Assembly (NCBI GenBank): GCA_021773555.1
Contig: JAJFKA010000030.1
Location: forward strand, 36,435-100,434
DNA length: 64,000 nt
Direction of reading: 5' to 3'
Source of the DNA: Gammaproteobacteria bacterium
Lineage (GTDB): Bacteria > Pseudomonadota > Gammaproteobacteria > Pseudomonadales > Azotimanducaceae
In this document: positions 42,788 to 51,906 of the stretch, in pieces
Numbering within the stretch: position 1 is the first letter of the stretch
How the letters are laid out: every line of letters starts with the position of its first letter
Program-made: the position numbers and the translations under genes
Notes under the pieces: model-generated
What the model was told of the DNA's origin: nothing
Databases searched by the model: none
What the model saw: the letters and a program-made list of their open reading frames with translations, nothing else

Positions 42788-44542
42788 TCAAAGGTAATCA
42801 ACGATATTGACAGTATCCAGTTGTCCCTGCTGAAGATACTTTTCAGCATACTCCCGGTAAACCCCGGATTCGAGGAACAGCTTGAACAGATCGCGATCAA
42901 GATGCGAGTCCTTGACCATGAACGACATGATCTTGATACTTTCGCTCAATTTTTTTGGCAACTTGTAGGGGCGATCGGCGGCGGTGAGCGCTTCAAACAC
43001 GTCTGCTATCGCCATGATCCTGGCAGGAAGTGTCATCTCCTCACCTTTCAATCGTTTTGGGTAACCTGTGCCATCCATTTTTTCATGATGGCCCCCGGCG
43101 ATCTCGGGTATCTGCTGCAGATGCTTCGGGAACGGCAGGCTTTCAAGCATAACAATTGTCTGCACGATATGGTCGTTGATCTTAAACCTCTCCTCCTCCG
43201 TCAAAGTACCACGGGCAATTGACAGGTTGTAGATTTCACCCTTATTGAATTTGTAAGCAGGTACATCGACTTTAAATCCGTAGGTATTGTCCGGATCGGC
43301 AGAGTGTACAACCGCATCATGAACAAATATGTGATCTTCTCGATTAGCGAGAAGATCTTCCTGGCAAGGCAGTGTTCGCGCCGCTTCCTTCTGCTTACGC
43401 TCCAGTTCCTCACGCGCAATTCCCACCCTGTCATCCAGTGTCCGGGTCCACCTGGTTTTCGCGATGGTCTCGACGCGATCGATTAACTCCTGTGCCATGA
43501 ACTCGCCGCCGACATTACACCGGGCGATAAAATAATAATCATCATCAATCTGTTCGAGCTCAGTTTTCAGCTCTGCTTTCAACTGATCAGCGTTACCGCC
43601 ATCTATAATTCCATTCAAGCAGTTGATCTCCGCCTCACGCTTAACCACTTCGAAACGCGTCCTGACTTCATGAATCCGGTCCGTGATCGTTTCCAGTTTA
43701 GTGGCCTTGTCGACCACATACTCGGGCGTCGTTACCTTGCCGCAATCGTGTAACCACGCACCGATATGCAGCTCATACCACTCATCCTCATTCAGATCGA
43801 ACTCGCCAAAAGGCGCTTCTTTTGAGTCACAAGCGGCCCGGGTCAGCATTTCCGTGAGTTCAGGCACTCGCTGGCAATGACCTCCCGTATAAGGTGACTT
43901 CGCGTCTACGGCGCTCGCCATGAGTTCGATAAAGGACTCCAGTAAATTTTTCTGCGCTTCAATGAGGATCGCGTTGTCCAGTGCCACTGCAGCCTGGGAG
44001 GCAAGTGCTTCTATGAGCGGTTGCACGTTACTGGCAAAGGGCACGATTTCATCAGTCTGCACGTCCTTCGAATTCAGCAGCTGAAGTACACCGATGACGG
44101 TATCATTGTTGTTCTTCAAGGGAACGGTCAGGAATGATTTGGAGCGATAACCTGTGCTTTCATCAAAGCTTTTGGTGCCTGAAAAATCAAACTCTGTGGA
44201 ATCGTAGGCGTCATTAATGCTGACAGTTTCCCCCGTCATGGCCGAGTAACTGACGATATTCTTAGTGTTGGGTTGTCGGTTATCGTCGAACATCTTCACA
44301 GGTGGCAGCGTTACCTCAACGCCTGTTGTGCCTCCCTGAGCGATGCCCAACGAATCTGTCCTGACGATCTCGAATTTCAGCTCATCGTCACGGGTGCGGA
44401 TATATAAGGTACCACCGTCGGCATTCCCCATGGCCTTGGCTTCGAGAAGAATTCTCTCCATGAGGGTGTTTGTGTCTTTTTCTGCGGACAGCGCAATACC
44501 GATCTCTATCAACCTTACGAATGAGGCCTGGTCAGACGACAT
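42788..44542 (-). CDS. GAF and HD-GYP domain protein (cyclic-di-GMP phosphodiesterase)
   Basis: A 584-residue cytoplasmic signalling protein. An N-terminal GAF domain (residues about 5-180, with TGETVSINDAY and YRSKSFLTVPLKN) precedes the HD-GYP domain. The metal-binding HD is in GAWLHDCGKV, and HHEKMDGTGYP holds the GYP motif. Between them is a large insertion of about 130 residues rich in charged helices. The domain hydrolyses cyclic di-GMP. The start is ATG 44542, with AGGAGG five bases upstream; upstream in-frame starts at 44602 and 44617 lack such a signal. It is divergent from an MBL-fold gene across three 22-bp repeats. Confidence 0.9.
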   Translation of the reverse strand: MSSDQASFVRLIEIGIALSAEKDTNTLMERILLEAKAMGNADGGTLYIRTRDDELKFEIVRTDSLGIAQGGTTGVEVTLPPVKMFDDNRQPNTKNIVSYSAMTGETVSINDAYDSTEFDFSGTKSFDESTGYRSKSFLTVPLKNNNDTVIGVLQLLNSKDVQTDEIVPFASNVQPLIEALASQAAVALDNAILIEAQKNLLESFIELMASAVDAKSPYTGGHCQRVPELTEMLTRAACDSKEAPFGEFDLNEDEWYELHIGAWLHDCGKVTTPEYVVDKATKLETITDRIHEVRTRFEVVKREAEINCLNGIIDGGNADQLKAELKTELEQIDDDYYFIARCNVGGEFMAQELIDRVETIAKTRWTRTLDDRVGIAREELERKQKEAARTLPCQEDLLANREDHIFVHDAVVHSADPDNTYGFKVDVPAYKFNKGEIYNLSIARGTLTEEERFKINDHIVQTIVMLESLPFPKHLQQIPEIAGGHHEKMDGTGYPKRLKGEEMTLPARIMAIADVFEALTAADRPYKLPKKLSESIKIMSFMVKDSHLDRDLFKLFLESGVYREYAEKYLQQGQLDTVNIVDYL

Positions 44543-44666
44543 GTCGTCCTCCTGTGTTTCCGTTGCATTGCGCATCAACTGGTTATTTCGCTCCAGATCC
44601 ATCCAAACTGTGACCAAGAGTTTACATTAATAACAAAATAAAAGTCCTTCCACATTCAGGGGATAT

Positions 44667-44732
44667 AACGTCACTCAGGAGCGACAAAATGTCACTCAAG
44701 GAGGGACAGAATGTCACTCAGGAGGGACCAAA
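44667..44732. repeat. Three 22-bp direct repeats, operator-like
   Basis: Units at 44667-44688, 44689-44710 and 44711-44732 share TGTCACTCAGGAGGGACAA with one or two changes each. Within a unit, GTCACTC and GAGGGAC form an imperfect dyad separated by two or three bases. The array lies between divergent genes, 125 bp from the HD-GYP start and just ahead of the MBL gene start, so it may bind a dimeric regulator. Confidence 0.75.
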
Positions 44733-44797
44733 GGCAAATCCATCGCAACAACTTATTCTGGTATGCTCCGAATTTATATATCCATGAGACGCAACAG

Positions 44798-45700
44798 ATG
44801 GCAGCAAAGATTCCATTCAACCGCAAGTACGACTTCGAATACGGAAAGCTTGAACGGCTAACACCCTTGATTCGCCGCCTCACTGCCCGGAATCCGAGTG
44901 GCTTTACGTTTCACGGCACAGGCACCTATGTCATTGGTAACGGCAAGGTGGCTGTGGTGGACCCGGGGCCCCTGCTCGAAGAACATATTGCGGCGCTGAA
45001 GAACGCTCTTAAGGACGAGATCGTTACCCACATTCTGATAACCCACACTCACGCAGATCATTCACCCGCTGCCGAACCACTCAAACACCACTGGCAAGCC
45101 AAAACCTATGGCTACGGACCGCATGGTGCGGGCAAACTCGAACAGGGTGTTCAGATTGATGAGGGCGGAGATATGAACTTCGTACCCGACATCAAAACCA
45201 ACCACGGGGATGTGATCAATGGCGATGGCTGGACAGTTGAATGTGTTTATACACCGGGACACACCTCCAATCACATTTGTTTTGCGCTCGCTGAAGAGCG
45301 TGCGTTGTTCACCGGTGATCACGTCATGGGCTGGTCAACCAGCGTCATCGGACCACCCGACGGAGATATGACCCAGTACATGAATAGCCTGGACTTGCTT
45401 CTCCAGCGCGACGATGAGGTCTATTGGCCAACCCACGGCACGTGCATCCACGACGTAAAAACCTTTGTACAGGCCTTTATCGATCATCGGCTGGATCGTG
45501 AACAGCAGATACTTGATTGCCTTGGCAACGGCTATTGCCTTATCGAGGATATGGTCCCCATTATGTACAAGGAAACCGATCGAGCGCTCTATGGCGCTGC
45601 AGCCAGATCGGTACTGGCCGCCATGATGAGGCTCATTGACACCAACAGGGTTGCCTGTGAAGGACCACCGGAACTCAAAACACGCTATACGGTGGCCTAG
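44798..45700 (+). CDS. MBL-fold metallohydrolase, LACTB2-like
   Basis: A 300-residue metallo-beta-lactamase fold protein. The metal site is HTHADHS near residue 87, followed by GHTSNHICF and GDHVMGW. An added C-terminal helical/winged-helix domain (from about residue 235) matches LACTB2-type proteins, some of which are single-strand RNA nucleases, others thioester hydrolases. The start is ATG 44798, giving the family N-terminus; the in-frame ATG at 44711 falls inside the repeats and adds 29 atypical residues. Its end overlaps the DUF2807 gene convergently by 26 bp. Confidence 0.82.
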   Translation: MAAKIPFNRKYDFEYGKLERLTPLIRRLTARNPSGFTFHGTGTYVIGNGKVAVVDPGPLLEEHIAALKNALKDEIVTHILITHTHADHSPAAEPLKHHWQAKTYGYGPHGAGKLEQGVQIDEGGDMNFVPDIKTNHGDVINGDGWTVECVYTPGHTSNHICFALAEERALFTGDHVMGWSTSVIGPPDGDMTQYMNSLDLLLQRDDEVYWPTHGTCIHDVKTFVQAFIDHRLDREQQILDCLGNGYCLIEDMVPIMYKETDRALYGAAARSVLAAMMRLIDTNRVACEGPPELKTRYTVA

Positions 45701-46478
45701 GGAAGCTCTGCGCGGAACGCTCAAAGGCACCATCATCGACGGCGGGTTCGCCTCTGTACTCGACCTGCGCATCAGCATCAACTTCAAGGACAAGTTCATC
45801 AACTGCCCAGACGCTGGCGATCCCGTGCCCCGCGATCCTCAAATTAACGCGATCACCGGCCATGCGCTGTGACGCAAGCACCCCGTGGCCTTCTATTGTT
45901 ACTCGCTGTTTCAGGCTCGCTCCCGTCAACTTCATGCAACCGTGACCAGCGATTTCAACCTCCAGTTCACCGGCTTGAAGGTGATCCACGATAAGGTTCG
46001 CATGACCGAGTAATACGCCTTTCAAATAGTCTGTTTTGAGCGCATCGATTATGACGTAGCTTGAACCCTGCACATTGAATTCGACCAGTTGCGCTTCGAG
46101 GCTGTGCATATGGATGCCGCCTCCACCTTTAACCGTCGCCAGAAGTCTGGATGTCCTGAAATCATCGAATTGAATCGTGCCTGGGCCTGACAGCATCAGA
46201 TCGGACAGGTCGGCCAGGGTGAGGTGCACAAAGGAGGATCGATGCGTTTCGCCATCGCTGATAATCAGCCGGGTTCCGACACGATCTATTTGTAGCGGAC
46301 CGGATGAACGTAACTGTTCGTTCGCGCCCTGAACAATGGTCAGCAAACCGTTGCCACGAAATTCAATGACGTCCACACCGGCGACATCAACCACGGCACC
46401 AGCACCCATGCTCGTACACCCCGACAACACCAGCACGACAAAAACAGTGAATCCATTGACCGATCGCATTGCACACAT
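45675..46478 (-). CDS. DUF2807 lipoprotein (GIN-domain beta-solenoid)
   Basis: A 267-residue lipoprotein. The N-terminal signal ends in a lipobox LSGC (Cys near residue 21). The rest is repetitive short beta strands with frequent GxG and hydrophobic alternation (for example IAGHG appears twice), typical of the DUF2807 head-GIN domain, a beta-solenoid found in cell-envelope proteins of unknown role. It should sit in the outer or inner membrane leaflet facing the periplasm. An imperfect inverted repeat spans its start codon. Confidence 0.7.
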   Translation of the reverse strand: MCAMRSVNGFTVFVVLVLSGCTSMGAGAVVDVAGVDVIEFRGNGLLTIVQGANEQLRSSGPLQIDRVGTRLIISDGETHRSSFVHLTLADLSDLMLSGPGTIQFDDFRTSRLLATVKGGGGIHMHSLEAQLVEFNVQGSSYVIIDALKTDYLKGVLLGHANLIVDHLQAGELEVEIAGHGCMKLTGASLKQRVTIEGHGVLASQRMAGDRVNLRIAGHGIASVWAVDELVLEVDADAQVEYRGEPAVDDGAFERSAQSFPRPPYSVF

Positions 46479-46504
46479 CCAGAATAGTTATGGGTGTGCA
46501 GTGC
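46466..46504 (-). promoter_or_regulatory. Inverted repeat over the DUF2807 start codon
   Basis: GCATTGCACAC (46466-46476) and GTGTGCAGTGC (46494-46504) pair in 10 of 11 positions around a 17-base loop. In the mRNA this stem would include part of the start codon at 46478, so it could limit initiation, or it may be a DNA operator. There is no clear Shine-Dalgarno nearby. Confidence 0.35.
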
Positions 46505-46579
46505 ACGGAACATGCCAAATGCTAACGCATTGATTTATTAAAGTATTTTAACCGGGGAGCTAACAGGGTGTGGCGAATA

Positions 46580-47614
46580 TCACCATTTTGTCACGGTTGC
46601 CCACAAGTCATCTGCACAACCGGCATTGACGATGCGCCCCAGCGTTTCCTGCCAGAACCGCTCGTTACCGTACTCATCCCGCCAGCACCACAGGCGACGT
46701 GTATTGTGATTCAGAGGGTGTTCCAGGGTGTAACCCATGGCGCCATGAACCTGATGGGCGATATCGGTGCAAATGCCAACAGCCTCACCGATCCGTGCCC
46801 TGGCAATCGCTATTTCCGTCAGATCCAGGTGCTGTGCCGAGTCAATAACAGCACTGGCGGCACGAATGCACGCCGCTACCTCCCCTGCGAAAATGGCGAG
46901 TTGCTGTTGTATTGCCTGGAAACCCGCAATCGGGCGACCAAACTGGGTCCGACCTAGCGCGTACTCCACGGAACGCTCCAGGCATTTTTCCAATGACGCA
47001 GCCATCATGATTGAACGGGTTTGCGCACCCAGCAGGTGCAGCATTTCCAATGGCTCATTGTCGCACAGGAATACCTGATCCTCACGAAGTTGAACCGAAC
47101 CTTCAACACTGTCCCGGGGTTCACCGGCAATGTTGTTCACTTCCTGCACCTGTAAGCTTTCCAGGTCAGCGAGGCAGAGCACGGATTGGCCTGATCGCCC
47201 GGCAACCACAAGTACCTTCTCGCACCACCGGGCAAAAGCGACATCCTTAGCCGAGCCGTGAAGAATGCGATTTTCATCTAGTACAAAGTATCCCGACGCG
47301 ACGGTCACGGGACCACTGCCAACAGCACCACCGGCGGACTGCAGAAGTCGCGCAGCAATGAAAGTTTCTGCCAGCGGCAAGGGGGCGCAGACAGCGGCCG
47401 CTTCGCTAATGATTAACAGGCAGTCTTGAAGGTCTCCACCTGACCCGCCCAGTGATTCCGGGAAGCCCGCAAGGACCAGGCCGGAATCAGAAAGTGTCTG
47501 CCACAGCGCGCGCGGAAAATGACCGGCTTCAGCACTATCAATCACGTCAGCAGTACACAGGTCCGTGAGTATTCGTTGCGTCGTGTCGACAAGCAGTTGT
47601 TTTTCCTGGTTCAC
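46580..47614 (-). CDS. Acyl-CoA dehydrogenase family protein (small/beta-type subunit)
   Basis: A 344-residue acyl-CoA dehydrogenase fold. The N-terminal helical domain contains GLVLAGFPESLGGSGGDLQD near residue 31-50, and the C-terminal helices contain YALGRTQFGRPIAGFQAIQQQLA and a final HQVHGAMGYTLEHPL. It is shorter than usual and has no clear catalytic glutamate in the standard place, though I could not align it fully. With the neighbouring dehydrogenase 10 bp upstream it probably forms a heteromeric (alpha2beta2) enzyme, as known for acyl-CoA dehydrogenases acting on bulky substrates such as steroid side chains. Confidence 0.82.
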   Translation of the reverse strand: MNQEKQLLVDTTQRILTDLCTADVIDSAEAGHFPRALWQTLSDSGLVLAGFPESLGGSGGDLQDCLLIISEAAAVCAPLPLAETFIAARLLQSAGGAVGSGPVTVASGYFVLDENRILHGSAKDVAFARWCEKVLVVAGRSGQSVLCLADLESLQVQEVNNIAGEPRDSVEGSVQLREDQVFLCDNEPLEMLHLLGAQTRSIMMAASLEKCLERSVEYALGRTQFGRPIAGFQAIQQQLAIFAGEVAACIRAASAVIDSAQHLDLTEIAIARARIGEAVGICTDIAHQVHGAMGYTLEHPLNHNTRRLWCWRDEYGNERFWQETLGRIVNAGCADDLWATVTKW

Positions 47615-47624
47615 GGGTTCGTCC

Positions 47625-48761
47625 TCATCGTAAACCCAGACCCCGGGCGATCACGCCCCGGAGAATTTCCCGTGTCCCGCCCCGCAGGGTAAATGAAGGT
47701 GCATGCAGGACGCACTGATTCAGGGTTTCGGCGAATCTGCTGCTGAGTGCTCCCGTCATCTGGAGTCGAACAAGCTCCGGGACCAGTCGTTCATAAGCAT
47801 TCCCCAGATCCTTCACGAGTGCGGCTTCTGTGGCAGGCAACTTGCCTTCCTCCAGCATACCTGCCACGGAGATGGACATACGACGTAACGTCACCAGGTG
47901 GGCGACCAGTCTGCCCACAAGCGCGTGTTGCTCGGCGGTCGCTATGCCCTCGATCTCACGCACGAATTCCACCAGCACTCGGAACGCACTCAAAAACCTT
48001 TCGGGTCCGCTGCGCTCATAACCCAGTTCACTCATCACCTGTTGCCAGCCGTTACCCGGTTCACCGACAAGCTGTTCATCAGGTATGTATACGTCATCAA
48101 AAAATACCTGATTGAAATCGAGGTCTCCAGAAAGGTTTTTGATTCCCTTTACTGTGACGTTGGGATCTGCCAGGTCAACAATGAGCTGACTCATTCCGGA
48201 ATGCCGGTTTTCGGAGGGCGGTTCAGTTCGTACAAGGGTTACCATGTAATGATTCATGTGCGCTCCACTGGTCCATATCTTACTGCCATTGAGGATCCAG
48301 CCATCATCCACCTTCACCGCTCTGGTCCTGATAGATGCGAGGTCAGAGCCCGAATCGGGTTCGCTCATACCAATAGAAAAGAAACTCTCACCCCGGGTGA
48401 TCGGCGGCAGGAAGCGCATTTTTTGCGCCTCGGTTCCAAACTTCAACAGTAACGGTCCGCTCTGACGATCCGCAATCCAGTGCGCACCGACCGGTGCACC
48501 AGCCGCCAGGAGTTCCTCTGTTACGACGTACCGCTCCAGAAATGAACGTTCGGCCCCCCCGTACACCCTGGGCCAGGTCATACCAATCCAGCCACTCTCA
48601 CCCAGGCGCCGGCTAAAGGCCGCGGACTCTCCCGCATTGAAGTCGGAGTTTGGCAAACCGTATGCCGGTAATTCCTGACTCAGGAATTCGCGGACCTGGG
48701 TGCGTAACTCGACCGCGATATCCGGAAGATCAATTGACTCGAATGTTAAACCCTGAAACAT
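47625..48761 (-). CDS. Acyl-CoA dehydrogenase (large/alpha-type subunit)
   Basis: A 378-residue acyl-CoA dehydrogenase. The family segments are FSIGMSEPDSGSDLASIRTRA (FAD and substrate site, near residue 120), a DGWILNGSKIWTSGAH strand, and the C-terminal RGGTREILRGVIARGLG. The N-terminus TWPRVYGGAERSFLE is standard. It introduces an alpha-beta double bond in an acyl-CoA with FAD, passing electrons to ETF. Start ATG 48761 gives the family N-terminus; upstream in-frame codons to 48845 look non-coding. It is paired with the smaller homologue downstream. No other beta-oxidation genes adjoin. Confidence 0.88.
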   Translation of the reverse strand: MFQGLTFESIDLPDIAVELRTQVREFLSQELPAYGLPNSDFNAGESAAFSRRLGESGWIGMTWPRVYGGAERSFLERYVVTEELLAAGAPVGAHWIADRQSGPLLLKFGTEAQKMRFLPPITRGESFFSIGMSEPDSGSDLASIRTRAVKVDDGWILNGSKIWTSGAHMNHYMVTLVRTEPPSENRHSGMSQLIVDLADPNVTVKGIKNLSGDLDFNQVFFDDVYIPDEQLVGEPGNGWQQVMSELGYERSGPERFLSAFRVLVEFVREIEGIATAEQHALVGRLVAHLVTLRRMSISVAGMLEEGKLPATEAALVKDLGNAYERLVPELVRLQMTGALSSRFAETLNQCVLHAPSFTLRGGTREILRGVIARGLGLR

Positions 48762-48951
48762 TTCGCACTCAACTGCGGACAAAAAAAGTGACTTACCGTA
48801 ATGGTTTGCGACCTGCATGTCCAGAAAGTGCCTGATATGCTGCACCGCTCAACGCGCTTATCAACAACCCCCTTTTTACCCATGCAATTTACCTCAACAT
48901 ACGTGATCAGCTTTGTTATCCTGCGCCCTGAAAACAAAAATTAAGAACCCG

Positions 48952-51564
48952 ATGCTCATCCTTGATCTCGCCAGTGTGGATAAGTCCGATATTGATACTG
49001 TCGGAGGCAAAGCCGCTAACCTGGGGGAATTGATGCAGCAGGGATTCCCTGTTCCTCCCGGATTCGTTGTGACCGCCCAGGCTTATGCCGGTCTTATTGA
49101 TCATTTTGGGCTTCCTGCATCCGACGAGATAGTGAACGACGCTGCGGCACTGTGCTCGACGGTGCGCTACAAAATCGCAGCGACGTCAATGCCGCAGGAA
49201 ATTGATGAGCAACTTCGACATTTTCATGAATCGCTGCAACGAAGCCGCGATCGGGATGTCATCTACGCGGTCCGCTCATCCGCAACTGCAGAAGATCTGA
49301 GCGATGCCAGTTTCGCCGGTCAACACGACACCTATTATTACGTCGAATACAAAAATCTGGCCATGATGGTTAAAAAATGCTGGGCATCCCTATGGTCAGA
49401 AGGTGCCTACTCCTACCGCCAAACACAGGGAATCTCCCACCGGGAGGTGAACATGGCAGTGATCGTCCAGGAGATGATCCGCTCTGATTCATCCGGAGTT
49501 ACTTTCACTGCAGACCCAGTCAGCGGCAGTGACCAGCTAATTGTCACCGAATCCAGTTGGGGTATGGGCGCGGCCATTGTCGACGGGCGGGTAACACCTG
49601 ATCAGTATGTTGTGAACAAAGCCGATGGGCGACTGGTCTCAACCAGAATTTCAGACAAAAAGTTCATGGTGCCTTCATCGCTGCAAAAACGGGAGACGTC
49701 GAGACTCACTGAGGTACCCGTACATCTGCAGAGAGCCGAATCACTCGATTCGAAACAACTGGCAACCATTACCCTCTGGTCAAAAAAATCTGAAGCTTAC
49801 TTCGGTTGCCAGCAAGACATCGAGTGGGCATTCGAAAATGGCGAATTTTTCATACTCCAGTCACGACCGATTACCGTGGTGGGCCAACAGGCGGAGAATC
49901 TACCCGACGGTAAATTCGTGCTATTCAAACCACTGGCTGAAAACTTTACTGATCCATTGTTGCCGTTGTCCCAGGATCTTTTAATACGCGTGTTTCCAAT
50001 TCTGACGATCATCTATGGCCGTGCTTACATGCGGCTTTCCCATGTACGCAGTATCATCCCGCTAAAAATGTCCGATGAAGATCTGTCAAGCCTGGCCTAT
50101 CTCGGTGATGTCAGTGATATTAAAACTCGCATTTCCATACTCAGACTCACAGGACTGACATTATTGTTAAGTGGTGTTTATCTCGTCTTTGGTGTGCTTA
50201 GCAAACGATGTGAAAACATGCCGGATGACTTCATGCAAAGCTTTCGCGGCTACGTCCAGAAAATTGTAGACAATAAACGTATTTCGGCACCAGAGGCGAT
50301 GGCTGCACTGTTCCTGAAAACAGGCTTTTTCGAACCGGTGGGCAATATGGTCTTGTTGGTTAATCTGGTAGCGCCAAGGTACATTGCGTTGCTGGCTATA
50401 CTCAATGCGTTGTTAAAAAGATGGTTGCCCGGGCTTCAGGACGACGCAGGGTCCCGTTTAAGTTCCGGTAATGAGGGAGTCTTGTCAACCGACATGGGAC
50501 GCAGCATATGGCAACTGGCAAAAATCGTTAGGGAGGACCCGCATTTATCCACTATCGTGCAACAGGAAAGCTCCGGGACCGCACTTGCCAAACTTCGCGA
50601 CGATAGCAGGGCTGAGAAATTCAATGACGCGCTGACCGCTTTCCTCAACATGCATGGCCACCGAACCTTAAAAGAGTTCGAGTTGAACTCGGTGCGCTGG
50701 GAAGAGGACCCGTCCCCGGTCATCGCAATGGTTCGTAATTATCTGTTGGCAGAATCGGACCCCGACACATTTGAAGCGCGAGTCGCCGAGCAGAGGACCG
50801 CGCTGGAAGAAGAGGTCCAAACGGGACTCGGACATTTCTTCCTTGAACCCTCACTCGGCCTTCGCTGGCGAATGATCTCCTTTATCCGTACCAAGGCAAA
50901 GTATTTCATCAAGCTCCGGGAAAATTCCCGCTTCTACCACATCATGGGATTTTACGCGGTAAGGCAAAAAATACTGAGTGTGGAGAAGGAACTGATGGAA
51001 GCGGGAATTCTGAAGTGCAAGGACGACATCTTCTACCTGCACTGGCATGAGATCGAGGATTTGCGCAAAGGTCCTCTCGCCTGGGAGGATGTCGAGGATC
51101 TTATCCGCGCGCGCCGCATGCGCCATATCCGATTGACCAAGATGCGCCCACCAAAAACAGTTGGAATTGATCTGGCCCCCGTCATCAAGCAGCACGAGAA
51201 TGCAGATCAGTTAAAAGGCCAGGCAGCTTCTCCTGGAAGTTACCAGGGAATAGCGCGAGTCATTATGGACCCCGCAACCGACGCTGAAATCAGGCCTGGG
51301 GAAATCCTGATCGCCCCCTATACGGACCCGGCCTGGACACCGCTTTTCCTGACCGCGCATGGCGCGGTGATTGAGGTGGGGAGTTATCTGTCTCACGCAG
51401 GCACAATTGCACGTGAATATGGTATGCCCTGCGTGGTTGATGTGACGGATTGCACCAGCCGTATCAGTACGGGTGATATGGTTCACGTTGATGGCAGTTC
51501 TGGCGTTGTGACAATTATCAGATCAATATCCACAGAAACCCCGGAACCGGGAGAAGCCAAATGA
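48952..51564 (+). CDS. Rifampicin-phosphotransferase/PEP-synthase-like dikinase
   Basis: An 870-residue three-domain PEP-utilising protein. The ATP-grasp N-domain has VGGKAANLGELMQQGFPVPPG near 18, VRSSATAEDLSDASFAGQ, SGVTFTADPVSG and FFILQSRPITV near 300. The middle region (about 320-750) contains GHRTLKEFELNSVRWEEDP, as in rifampicin phosphotransferases. The C-terminal swivelling domain has the phosphohistidine in GSYLSHAGTIAREYGMPCVV near 815. Length and order match rifampicin phosphotransferase rather than PEP synthase, which has a TIM-barrel C-domain. The middle region also holds hydrophobic stretches, so membrane association is possible. The real acceptor is unknown. It is coupled to the next gene. 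Confidence 0.78.
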   Translation: MLILDLASVDKSDIDTVGGKAANLGELMQQGFPVPPGFVVTAQAYAGLIDHFGLPASDEIVNDAAALCSTVRYKIAATSMPQEIDEQLRHFHESLQRSRDRDVIYAVRSSATAEDLSDASFAGQHDTYYYVEYKNLAMMVKKCWASLWSEGAYSYRQTQGISHREVNMAVIVQEMIRSDSSGVTFTADPVSGSDQLIVTESSWGMGAAIVDGRVTPDQYVVNKADGRLVSTRISDKKFMVPSSLQKRETSRLTEVPVHLQRAESLDSKQLATITLWSKKSEAYFGCQQDIEWAFENGEFFILQSRPITVVGQQAENLPDGKFVLFKPLAENFTDPLLPLSQDLLIRVFPILTIIYGRAYMRLSHVRSIIPLKMSDEDLSSLAYLGDVSDIKTRISILRLTGLTLLLSGVYLVFGVLSKRCENMPDDFMQSFRGYVQKIVDNKRISAPEAMAALFLKTGFFEPVGNMVLLVNLVAPRYIALLAILNALLKRWLPGLQDDAGSRLSSGNEGVLSTDMGRSIWQLAKIVREDPHLSTIVQQESSGTALAKLRDDSRAEKFNDALTAFLNMHGHRTLKEFELNSVRWEEDPSPVIAMVRNYLLAESDPDTFEARVAEQRTALEEEVQTGLGHFFLEPSLGLRWRMISFIRTKAKYFIKLRENSRFYHIMGFYAVRQKILSVEKELMEAGILKCKDDIFYLHWHEIEDLRKGPLAWEDVEDLIRARRMRHIRLTKMRPPKTVGIDLAPVIKQHENADQLKGQAASPGSYQGIARVIMDPATDAEIRPGEILIAPYTDPAWTPLFLTAHGAVIEVGSYLSHAGTIAREYGMPCVVDVTDCTSRISTGDMVHVDGSSGVVTIIRSISTETPEPGEAK

Positions 51565-51839
51565 TCGTTGACGTCCTGCTGTTCCTGATCGGCGTCCAGG
51601 TGTGCCAGATGCTGCTCGCGGCCTGCTATCGGATCATTGACCTGTGGTACAGAATTGGCGATTTTCTGATGTCTATTCTGCTCCGTATCCTGATTATCGC
51701 GGCGATCGCGACAACGATTTTCTGGCTATCCGGTTCACATCAAATGGCCTTTGCGGGCGGTTTGGTTTTTTATCTCGGGTTTCACATTTCCATCTACTGG
51801 ATTGGTCGAATTGCCATTTTCTTTATGACCAGACGCTGA
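51561..51839 (+). CDS. Small membrane protein coupled to the dikinase gene
   Basis: A 92-residue protein with three predicted membrane helices (about residues 4-24, 38-58, 63-85). Its ATG overlaps the dikinase stop by 4 bp. No cofactor motif or recognised family. The coupling suggests a membrane partner for the dikinase-like protein. Confidence 0.6.
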   Translation: MIVDVLLFLIGVQVCQMLLAACYRIIDLWYRIGDFLMSILLRILIIAAIATTIFWLSGSHQMAFAGGLVFYLGFHISIYWIGRIAIFFMTRR

Positions 51840-51906
51840 AAGGCGATACTGTTCCAAGGTTGACCGCGTTGGTGCAGAACAAAACCGCCTTCATGAATAG
51901 TGCGCG

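Noticed and set aside
44667..44732. 22-bp repeats as a CRISPR array.
   Set aside because: The repeats are contiguous with no spacers, too few, and no cas genes are in the window.
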